A DNA stretch of 64,000 nucleotides from Begonia masoniana (taxonomy: Eukaryota > Streptophyta > Magnoliopsida > Cucurbitales > Begoniaceae): positions 35,960,599-36,024,598 of the forward strand of contig CM039516.1 of assembly GCA_022432975.1 (NCBI GenBank), in the 5' to 3' direction. A model generated the notes under the pieces. That model was given only the letters and a program-made list of their open reading frames with translations, did not search any database and had not been told where the DNA came from. The position numbers and the translations under genes are program-made. Positions 57,530 through 64,000 of this stretch are shown here, one piece after another (positions within the stretch are counted from its first letter, which is position 1; the number at the start of each line of letters is the position of its first letter).

Positions 57530-58207
57530 AAACAAAAGAAACAAGACTTGCCTGTGGAGGTCCATTTTTATCAGATTCGAGCCGGTATTCATGCATGATC
57601 CAGTCAGTTTTCTGTCCATTCGGAGCTCTTCCTTTATAAAACACGAGTGTCTTCCTCATCCCAATCAGCTTACTTTTATCATACACAGCTTTGTCTCTCC
57701 CAGTCGCCTTCCAAAACCCCGCCATTGTTGCTCTGTTTGTTCTTGTTCCAGTTGGATACTTCTTATCCTTGTGGCTGAAGAAATACCATTCATTTTGCTC
57801 TTCATAACCCATCCGACATCTCTCTGCACCCATTCATATCACATTTTTTATTCTTATTTTCAAAAAAATGAAGATAATATTATCATTAATTTGTGACAGC
57901 CTAGGTTATCTTGTTCGGAATCGAATTATTAACTAAGTGTATCGTACAATATAGGAACTCTCTGTGAAAGTATGTCGCTAAACTGAGAACTTAAAGCTTA
58001 AAGAGAGGCCGAGAAGAATGAGAAAAAATTACTGAGCATACCTTGAAGATCCCATGGCTCGATTCTGTAGAGATCTATTTCTCTGATAACATCGAGATCA
58101 ATCTTGTGGGAAGCGATTTTCTTTTCCAGATAATATCCGACGAGCTCTTCATCCGTTGGATGAAACCTAAATCCAGGTGGGACACATGATTCCTTTGACT
58201 CCATCAT
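45672..58207 (-). CDS. NAC-domain transcription factor, VND (vascular-related NAC) type, three exons
   Basis: Spliced from exons 58207-58042, 57823-57552 and 46094-45672, giving 286 residues. The NAC domain covers about residues 9-158: [41 protein letters not shown] and [53 protein letters not shown]. The C-terminal region has [12 protein letters not shown] and [17 protein letters not shown], hallmark motifs of VND4/5/6-like proteins. VND factors are nuclear activators that switch on xylem-vessel secondary-wall and cell-death genes. Start: tandem ATGs at 58207 and 58204. Intron 1 is 218 nt, GT-AG. Intron 2 is 11,457 nt with a GC donor (CAG|GCAAGT) and holds element G in the same orientation. 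An extra G in a G4 run near 45683-45686 puts a TGA four codons after GGG and removes about 36 residues that resemble the family's C-terminus. The subgroup assignment is from memory. Confidence 0.88.
46095..46783 (-). other. NAC intron 2, 3' part
   Basis: AT-rich intron sequence between exon 3 and element G. No other feature was recognised. Confidence 0.7.
46784..47107 (-). repeat. Element G 3' LTR
   Basis: 324 bp. Sense TGATGAAGACATCATCGAC...TCGCTGCATCA; TATA-like CTATTTAAACGC at about 46981-46992; PPT-like CCCCGGGAGAGT at 47108-47119. Confidence 0.85.
47108..50417 (-). pseudogene. pol: Element G RT, RNase H, integrase and chromodomain, few lesions
   Basis: 50417-48315 (700 codons): RT ([45 protein letters not shown], catalytic YFDDIL), RNase H ([39 protein letters not shown]), integrase zinc region ([10 protein letters not shown]...CRVCQVAKQ) and core start ([11 protein letters not shown]). 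A TAA follows VVVDRF. 48311-48060 has SNRDVRFTG and [14 protein letters not shown]. 47970-47308 has [11 protein letters not shown], a GPY/F-like region and a chromodomain ([17 protein letters not shown]). It is broken again near 47308, the tail reaching the LTR. Confidence 0.88.
50418..52010 (-). pseudogene. gag: Element G Gag and protease, few lesions
   Basis: 52001-51684 encodes a Gag N-terminus with a coiled-coil-like stretch ([20 protein letters not shown]). A TGA (51687-51689 region) and a TAG before VKDMDRFF interrupt. 51554-50418 has the capsid ([37 protein letters not shown]), knuckle [14 protein letters not shown] and protease ([13 protein letters not shown]). It ends in TAG after LGRP where tryptophan is usual. 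Confidence 0.87.
52103..52115 (-). other. Element G primer-binding-site-like sequence
   Basis: Sense TGGTATCTGATTG resembles the tRNA-Met type TGGTATCAGAGC but is diverged after nine bases (TGGTATCwGA). Confidence 0.4.
52116..52668 (-). other. Unmatched PBS-side part of element G 5' LTR or leader
   Basis: About 550 bp with no similarity to the 3' LTR, between the PBS-like site and the array. It contains GATTGATGCATAGAG (52402), which could be a decayed LTR edge (TGCATCA in sense). No gene. Confidence 0.45.
52669..54687 (-). repeat. 17-bp tandem array, about 118 units, in element G
   Basis: Unit GAACAGTGACCGGCGAT. The first eight or so units at the left carry variants (ACCCGCG, GTGGCCGG, AGTACCC and two 16-bp units), and the unit near 52808 reads ACCCGCG; the rest look identical to the right end, where the array joins GGGCCGTAATAACCC of the LTR. 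Confidence 0.97.
54688..54778 (-). repeat. Element G 5' LTR, surviving end segment
   Basis: 91 bp matching 47017-47107 of the 3' LTR (GTAATAACCCTAAAATACG...TCATCA). Confidence 0.88.
54784..55459. other. NAC intron 2 sequence, no feature seen
   Basis: AT-rich with T runs; no coding or repeat signal. Confidence 0.6.
55460..56400 (+). mobile_element. Tandem TRIM remnants (LTR-internal-LTR repeated)
   Basis: LTR parts about 55469-55585, 55659-55875, 55886-56085 and 56168-56400 alternate with two short internal regions starting AATAGTATCATAGACAGG, a PBS-like sequence. Period of the larger duplication is about 498 bp. The family is that of 3139-3276 (GTGAAG...AAGACGACCC, AGGCTAACTCCAAGAACAAAT, GACAATATTGTACTGAGAGC). 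The first copy lacks many single bases present in the second. Minus-strand frames in it are not genes. Confidence 0.65.
56401..57551 (-). other. NAC intron 2, donor-proximal part
   Basis: It contains a diverged tandem duplication with a period of about 170 bp (56585-56745 and 56757-56915: GAAAAAGAATT...TCTCATTCTATGT...GGAAAAAAGTCT...CGTAAAAGTTAACC) and a GA microsatellite next to the donor. No gene. Confidence 0.6.
57462..57524. repeat. (GA)n microsatellite near the NAC intron 2 donor
   Basis: About 18 uninterrupted GA units within a purine tract, ending some 28 bp from the GC splice donor; the pre-mRNA has a CU tract there. Confidence 0.9.
57552..57823 (-). CDS. NAC gene exon 2
   Basis: 272 bp, phase 1 to phase 0. 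Acceptor GGGTGCAG|AGAGATG, donor CCACAG|GCAAGT (GC type). It encodes NAC subdomains B-end to D. Confidence 0.92.
57824..58041 (-). other. NAC intron 1
   Basis: 218 nt, donor CTTCAAG|GTATGC, acceptor TGCAG|AG. Phase 1. Confidence 0.9.
58042..58207 (-). CDS. NAC gene exon 1
   Basis: 166 bp from the first of two adjacent ATGs; encodes NAC subdomains A and part of B ([18 protein letters not shown]). Confidence 0.92.
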
Positions 58208-59296
58208 GGCTTATGTTTCTGCATCAATCTCCATTGCCATTAATGTGCAGAAACAGCCTTTGATCTTTTTATTTGCACACCATCTTTTAAACTCTAATCA
58301 TATAAGTTGTGAATAGAGAGCAGATAAAAATGAAAACGATAAAAAGTTAAGAAAATGAAGACGTGGAAAATAAAAAGGTGACAAGTGGGTATCAGAGATA
58401 ATCATGAGAAGAACATCAAAGCGTGTTGAAAAACTAAACCCATTATTTCGTCTAAATGAAGAACAATAAAATAATACAATAGAAACATAAAATAATATAG
58501 AATTGGTTCACTCTTAATGTTAGATTTACAAGGAGTTTTCGTCCTACAATATTCAATTTCTTCTCTTACTGCATCCAAACTGCATGTGGTACTATGCCAT
58601 GATTATGGTGAAACCTTACATGAAATAGTTAAGCAGGGTGAGTGGGGATGAGAGAGAGTGTGTGTGTGTCTGTGTTCTGTGGAAAGGTTGAGGAACAAGT
58701 AAACTTGGTTAGAGATCTGAGATAATAATGTTGTCTTTGCTGGTGAATAATTCATCAAGAACGGGGTTTCCACAGATCATCCTCCTCCTCAAATGAATGA
58801 AACAATAACCTAATAAAGAAACCCTAATGATGTCTAACCAAACAGCGTCTGGGTTTTGTGTTGGAAAGTGTTGAAAATGGAGGAAAAGAGAGGAAACTGG
58901 ATGAGGGCAAACTACAAAATAGCACGCTTATCTCGAAAGAGAAAAGGTTGAGAGCCTAAAAAGAGGGACAGAATTGTATGGGATCGAAGCATGGAGTAGA
59001 GAAAAGGATGTTGGAAAAGCAGAAAAGGAGAGCAGTCTCATGGCTCTGTCTCATTCGCTAGAATGGCCATTTATCTGACCTCTTTGTCTGTTTGTCCAGA
59101 ATTTTACACCAATCTCTGTAACTACTTGTCGTCTTGGATACATTCTTCTGCTCTGTCCAATCATCATCGACAAGGAAGAGAATATACCTCTCTATCATCA
59201 TCCTTCTCTCTCACAGTTCAAATCCTAGCCTACCTGGTCTAAATAAACTACGCAGTCATTTTTTGTTTCGCCCATTATAATGGAAATGGTAAAAAC
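58208..59296 (-). promoter_or_regulatory. NAC gene 5' leader and promoter region
   Basis: A 9-bp inverted repeat GTTTCTGCA/TGCAGAAAC (58215-58223, 58246-58254) begins 7 bp upstream of the start codon. A TATA-like TTATATGA lies about 95 bp upstream (58298-58305). CCACGTC lies near 58369. Purine-rich and GT-rich tracts are at 58645-58675. Element H begins 1.09 kb upstream of the ATG, so the proximal promoter is TE-free. Confidence 0.45.
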
Positions 59297-60254
59297 TGAA
59301 AGATCAAGGTTAGTGACCCGATGTTATAAAGTGTTATAACACTTCGTGTGACACCGGTTATAAATACGATATAGGACAATATTAAAAATGCGGAAATTAA
59401 CGACACAGGAGGTTGTTAACGCAGTTCGGCAATCAGCCTACATCTGCGGGGCCACGCCCAGATATGAAAACATTTCACAAGTTCAACACGGTTACAAGAC
59501 ACTCGGACTAAAACAAAATAAGACTCCCTCTTATCTTTGATGCCGCATCCTTCAACCTTCACAAGTGAAACTGTTTTGCGAGCTCCCCTCGACTTAAATG
59601 TGACAAGCTCCCCTTGTCGAAGATGGCAAGCTCCCCTTGCCCACGATAAAAATAACAATCACAATAATAAATTCCTATGACACTGTCTATGACGCTTGAC
59701 AATGTCTTAGGATAGGATCACCCAGAACAGGCTTCAACAAACCAGTCTTTAACAAGACCGAATCAATAATCACATACACCACACAGAAACGTGGGTGAAG
59801 AATAAAAACGCTCAGATGAATAGAGAAATTCCACACTAAAGAATAATGGCGTCGGCACCTTCAACATAAAAAGAAATGTCTTTTATATCAAACCCAAGGT
59901 GCAGATCTGTTTCACTCACCAATATCTTTTCGAAACAGACTATTCATTCAAATAGTAATATCCCACGAAATCAGCAAAGGATCCGGAAATCACTGCCACA
60001 CAAATTTAGCGCAGTGACACTTTGAATGACGCTTTAGTAAAGAATCCCAAATACTTAGGGATATGAACCATGTTTGTTACGATTCCTTTTCCAACAAATC
60101 ACATTTGAATTGACGAAATATTCTGCCAAATATTATCTCCAAAATAGAAGGATAGAATAATATATATTCCAAAAGAATATAATTTCCAAAAAGATATATA
60201 ACCAAAAATAATCTTTTGCCAAAAATATAATGCCAACACATCGTTGCATTAACA
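59297..60254 (-). repeat. Element H 3' LTR
   Basis: Sense TGTTAATGCAACG...GATCTTTCA. A TATA box (sense GATATAAAAGAC) lies at 59880-59887. Minus open frames inside the LTR are not genes. Confidence 0.88.
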
Positions 60255-60266
60255 ATCTCCCCCTTT

Positions 60267-60965
60267 GGCATTTTTTGGCAAAACATAACTCCCCCTGAAG
60301 GAGAGAATTCGAAACTCCCCCTGAATGAGAAATTCTTGACACAATCCGATCAATATAAAGTCATTTCAAATAGTAGCACCCATATAGGAGATAACCACAA
60401 CAGTTAAAATATAGGAGATTTCCACAGCAACATAAAAGCAATCAATCTCCAAAACTACTCCCCCTTTTTGCCATAAAAAGTCAAACAGGAACCGCCAATG
60501 TCAAGCAAGCATGTGCATAGCATCCAACAAGAGAGAAATACTGAAAGAAGTCTCATAGAAATGACAAACAAACATCTAACCAGATTGATCAAGGGTAGCA
60601 GGATCTTCTGTAGTGACATTTGGTGTAACATGTTCAGGAGATGTGGCAATTTGGGAAATAAACCCAAAGATATATCCACAATTAACTTCCAACAGATTTG
60701 AAAAATACATCCAGAATCCCATATTTTCAGAAATTCCGCCAAAAGTTCATAAACATTATGGAAATAAACCATAAATCCTTCCACAAATTGAAAAATAAAC
60801 TCAAGTTTTTCACAAAAAGGAACGAAATCTTCATAGAAAATCACATGTGTCATGCAGGACGTTGAAGACCAAGAATAGCAAAGAAATTGCCTTTTTTTTT
60901 TTTTTTGTTTTTTTTTTTTGTACGAAAGCAAAAAAAAATAAAAACAACACTCACAAGTACTTTCT
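60267..60965 (-). other. Element H region after protease, non-coding remnant
   Basis: 700 bp between the polypurine run and the Gag-protease stop, with long T runs (60893-60920). No RT, RNase H or integrase motif in any frame. SIRE elements often carry extra sequence before the 3' LTR, and this may be its remains. Confidence 0.5.
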
Positions 60966-62558
60966 TTAGAGAATGCAAAGGCCCAGAGCTGACCTTAGTT
61001 CACATGTAGACAATGATGAAATGAGATAGCAATTATCAGAAGACCTTATTCCTTCGATGGTGCATTTATTTGTATGATCCGAGACAACACATTTGTTGCG
61101 AGTGAAATGCACCTTCAGATCTTGATCACACAACTGACTGATACTGATCAGATTCGTTTTTAAACCTTTTACAAGAAGAACATTTTCCAGAGGAGGCAGT
61201 CCTGGAACGTCTAGTGTTCCCTTTCCAACGACATTTTCTGTGACGCCGTTTCCAAATGTTACTTTTTCCAGACCTCCTGATGTGATATTCTTTAAGAATC
61301 TTACTTCACTTGTCATATGTCTAGAAGATCCACTGTCAAAGTACCATGCATCAACAGATGTTGCCTTTAGAGAAGTATGAGCAACATTACACTTACCAAT
61401 GGTTTTCTTTATCCATTTCTGTTTGGGAAATCTGTATGAAGAGATATATCTAGCAGTACCTTTTCTCAAGTCATCAAGATAAGCAAAGCACCTAGGACGA
61501 ATATGACCTTGATGAAAACAATAATGGCAAATTGGAATAAATTTGTTACCTTTATTCTTGGGAACATGAAGATTGGACTTCATCTGATGACTGTCTTTAG
61601 AGTTAGATTTCTGTTCAGTTTTGTTGATGGATATCACAACTTTCTTCCCTTTATTTTCAGCATCGATGTTTGACACTTTTGGTGACATTGAGCATTCTCC
61701 TTTGTAACCAATCCCAGAGGTATCATCACATGATCTTCTGGCCATTAGAATATCATCAAGAATAGAAGAACCTGAGTTTAACATTCTGACATTTTTCTTC
61801 ATGTGATTAAGATCTTTTGACAGCCGTTCTACCTCATTCTGACTTGATTTCAGTTTGACTTCCAAATCAGTAACATAATAGTGGAGGCTTCCATTTTCAT
61901 TTTTCAGACTTCCAATCTGCTCTATCTCATTCTGGCTTGATTTCAGTTTAGGTTCCAAATCAATAACACAATCTTGAAGACTTCCATTTTCGTTTTTCAG
62001 ACTTCCAATCTGTCTTCGAAGATGTTGATTTATTTCAACCAATTCTGTCCACTTCTTATTTTCATTGATAAGATCTTCTTTTGTAATTTCTTCTATATCA
62101 TCATCGCTATTTTCATATATACTTTCAGAGACATTTTGAGTGACGCTATCAAAACTTGTAGGTTTAGCTTTAGCAACCAGCGCCATATTTCGGTTTGAGA
62201 TTTCATCTTCTTTTTCTGAATCACTCTCACTCCAGGTTGTGTTGAGAGAAGTCTTTTTCTTCTTCAAGGTATTTGCACATTCAGCCTGAATATGTCCATA
62301 ACCATCACATTCTCGACATTTAATTCCTCTGTTATTCAAGAACTTTCCTGAAGTTTGATTTTCGTCTTTGGACTTCTTAAAACTTGTAGAGTCATTCTTG
62401 GTGTTAGTGACATTTTGCTTGACACCACGATTATTTCTTCCAAATTTCTTCAACACTTTACTGAATTTTCTGGATATCAATGCTAAAGATTCTTCCAGAT
62501 CATCTTCATTGGATTCTTCAGAATTTTGCATCTCTGCTTTTAAAGCCAGGTCTTTCAC
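60966..62558 (-). CDS. gag: Element H Gag C-terminal half and protease, open frame
   Basis: 530 codons. Knuckle CRECDGYGHIQAEC, acidic region, coiled coil made of a repeated QIGSLKNENGSL...DLE.KLKSSQNE unit (two copies, about residues 183-245), a second knuckle CHYCFHQGHIRPRC, then protease WYFDSGSSRHMT (active-site DSG). This order is typical of SIRE/Maximus. The frame stops at 60966, about where integrase should begin. Confidence 0.85.
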   Translation of the reverse strand: MKDLALKAEMQNSEESNEDDLEESLALISRKFSKVLKKFGRNNRGVKQNVTNTKNDSTSFKKSKDENQTSGKFLNNRGIKCRECDGYGHIQAECANTLKKKKTSLNTTWSESDSEKEDEISNRNMALVAKAKPTSFDSVTQNVSESIYENSDDDIEEITKEDLINENKKWTELVEINQHLRRQIGSLKNENGSLQDCVIDLEPKLKSSQNEIEQIGSLKNENGSLHYYVTDLEVKLKSSQNEVERLSKDLNHMKKNVRMLNSGSSILDDILMARRSCDDTSGIGYKGECSMSPKVSNIDAENKGKKVVISINKTEQKSNSKDSHQMKSNLHVPKNKGNKFIPICHYCFHQGHIRPRCFAYLDDLRKGTARYISSYRFPKQKWIKKTIGKCNVAHTSLKATSVDAWYFDSGSSRHMTSEVRFLKNITSGGLEKVTFGNGVTENVVGKGTLDVPGLPPLENVLLVKGLKTNLISISQLCDQDLKVHFTRNKCVVSDHTNKCTIEGIRSSDNCYLISSLSTCELRSALGLCIL

Positions 62559-63227
62559 CCTTTTTTTTTCTACATTTCACATTTCCATCGAAATTCATCT
62601 CAAATGTTTGAAGAGAACCCATCAGCTCCTCTAATTTCATTTTGGGTGATATCTTTTGCTTCTTCAATTGCTGTAACTTTATAAGCAAAGCGTTGCGGCA
62701 GTGATCTTAGAGTCTTTCTCACAAGTTTCTCTTCAGAAATAGTTTCTCCAAGCAAAAGCTTCATTAGCAATGTCACAGAGTCTTGCATTAAATTCGGTAA
62801 TATTTTCATCATCATGCATCTTCAAGTTCTCAAATTTTGTTGTTAAAAACTGCATTTTTGATAGCTTTACTGCTGAAGTACCTTCATAAGTGATCTGAAG
62901 AATATCCCAAGCCTTTTTAGCAGACTCACATGTAGAGATAAGTCTGAATTGAGTTGGATCAACACCATTAAATATAACATTAAGAGCCTTTGAGTTACTA
63001 TTTGCTAGAACATTTTCAGTGACGGACCAGCTTTCTTCAGGTTTGATAGATGTGACTCCTTCTTTGCTTATAATCATTGGTGGGTCCCAACCTGTTATAA
63101 TAGATTTCCAGGCTTTTTCATCAACAGCCTTAATAAAAGCTTTCATTCGAGCTTTCCAGTAAGCATAATTGTATCCATTTAGCAAGGGTGGACGCACTGT
63201 TGAACCTCCTTCTTTCATAGAGTCCAT
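62559..63227 (-). pseudogene. gag: Element H Gag N-terminal half, two frameshifts
   Basis: 63227-62733: RPPLLNGYNYAYWKARMKAF and KKAWDILQITYEGTSAVK, the UBN2-type Gag of SIRE elements. A one-base shift near 62755 moves to the frame 62815-62600 (SEEKLVRKTLRSLPQRF). A second lies near the A9 run at 62564-62572 before the 530-codon frame. Confidence 0.82.
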
Positions 63228-63283
63228 CGTAGTAAAACCAAGATCAAGTCCCGCGGATCTCGCCTAAGAAACAGAGACGTCCC

Positions 63284-63295
63284 GCTCTGATACCA
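63284..63295 (-). other. Element H primer-binding site
   Basis: Sense TGGTATCAGAGC followed by GGGACG, two bases inside the 5' LTR. Confidence 0.88.
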
Positions 63296-63297
63296 AT

Positions 63298-64000
63298 TGA
63301 AAGATCAAGGTTAGTGACCCGATGTTATAAAGTGTTATAACACTTCGTGTGACACCGGTTATAAATACGATATAGGACAATATTAAAAATGCGGAAATTA
63401 ACGACACAGGAGGTTGTTAACGCAGTTCGGCAATCAGCCTACATCTGCGGGGCCACGCCCAGATATGAAAAACATTTCACAAGTTCAACACGGTTACAAG
63501 ACACTCGGACTAAAACAAAATAAGACTCCCTCTTATCTTTGATGCCGCCTCCTTCAACCTTCACAAGTGAAACTGTTTTGCGAGCTCCCCTCGACTTAAA
63601 TGTGACAAGCTCCCCTTGTCGAAGATGGCAAGCTCCCCTTGCCCACGATAAAAATAACAATCACAATAATAAATTCCTATGACACTGTCTATGACGCTTG
63701 ACAATGTCTTAGGATAGGATCACCCAGAACAGGCTTCAACAAACCAGTCTTTAACAAGACCGAATCAATAATCACATACACCACACAGAACGTGGGTGAA
63801 GAATAAAAACGCCCAGATGAATAGAGAAATTCCACACTAAAGAATAATGGCGTCGGCACCTTCAACATAAAAAGAAAAGTCTTTTATATCAAACCCAAGG
63901 TGCAGATCTGTTTCACTCACCAATATCTTTTCGAAACAGACTATTCATTCAAATAGTAATATCCCACGAAATCAGCAAAGGATCCGGAAATCACTGCCAC
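63298..64000 (-). repeat. Element H 5' LTR, cut by the window end
   Basis: First 703 bp (plus-strand order) of the partner of 59297-60254; by comparison it should run to about 64255. Confidence 0.88.

Larger units (their letters stand above)
59297..64000 (-). mobile_element. Element H: Ty1/copia SIRE/Maximus-like element with Gag and protease only; extends past the window
   Basis: Left LTR 59297-60254 (958 bp), right LTR from 63298, still running at the window end. About five differences over the 703 shared bp, so a recent insertion. PBS TGGTATCAGAGC at 63284-63295; PPT-like AAAGGGGGAGAT at 60255-60266. The internal region is only 3.0 kb: Gag with SIRE-type features and protease, but no integrase, RT or RNase H, so it would need enzymes from a relative. 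Confidence 0.85.

Noticed and set aside
59416..59658. 80-codon minus frame, also at 63439-63660
   Set aside because: Lies inside both LTR copies of H; not a separate gene.
60455..60931. 158-codon minus frame considered as an envelope-like gene
   Set aside because: Low-complexity start, no signal or membrane-protein pattern that I can defend, and no homology recognised.

Overview
The window is from a flowering-plant (eudicot-type) nuclear genome. It holds one recognisable host gene, a three-exon NAC-domain transcription factor of the VND (vascular-related NAC-domain) type on the minus strand (58207 down to 45672). Almost everything else is LTR-retrotransposon DNA: nested Ty3/gypsy chromovirus elements, two Ty1/copia elements, TRIM remnants and two large homogeneous tandem arrays. 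There is no bacterial or organellar gene organisation. I cannot name the species.

Layout. 1-1690: LTR fragment in plus orientation. 1691-3138: AT-rich, no gene, with a hAT-like terminal motif near 2241. 3139-31312: a nested stack. A small TRIM (3139-3352 and 31076-31312) is split by a solo LTR called Z (3353-3741, 18267-18594, 29194-31075). Z is itself split by two full-length Ty3/gypsy elements, A (3742-18266) and C (18595-29193). A is in turn split by gypsy element B (4856-14215) and by a foldback element F (15339-16693). 31313-32904: no gene seen. 32905-45240: Ty1/copia element E, split by gypsy element D (33898-41565). 45572-58207: the NAC gene, whose 11.5 kb second intron holds a CRM-clade gypsy element G (46784-54778) and a TRIM cluster (55460-56400). 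58208-59296: NAC upstream region. 59297 to the window end: copia element H, SIRE/Maximus type, keeping only Gag and protease. Seven coding elements (A, B, C, D, E, G, H) all read on the minus strand. Target-site duplications of 5 bp support B, C, D, F and G exactly and A with one mismatch.

Most notable structure. The long LTRs of B, C, D, Z and the left fragment each carry, in the same order in the sense direction, a 5' splice-donor-like site, a CCTACATCACA block, about 350-500 nt, and the inverse block TGTGATGTAG ending in an acceptor-like AG. The two blocks can pair, and their outer base pairs covary between families (A-T, G-C). This looks like an LTR-encoded leader intron closed by a conserved stem, or another structured RNA domain; splicing is inferred, not shown. 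Other notable items are a 54-bp repeat carrying the palindrome TGACGTCA that has about 3 units in one LTR of C and about 38 in the other, a roughly 2 kb 17-bp array inside the 5' LTR of G, and a G-run frameshift that removes the apparent C-terminus of the NAC protein.

How the parts work together. The retroelements are mostly dead: stops, frameshifts, lost PBS or RT/integrase blocks, and mutated active-site residues. C and H look youngest from their near-identical LTRs. The NAC gene keeps complete DNA-binding exons and plausible splice sites but has retroelements in its upstream region (H), intron (G, same orientation) and 3' flank (E).
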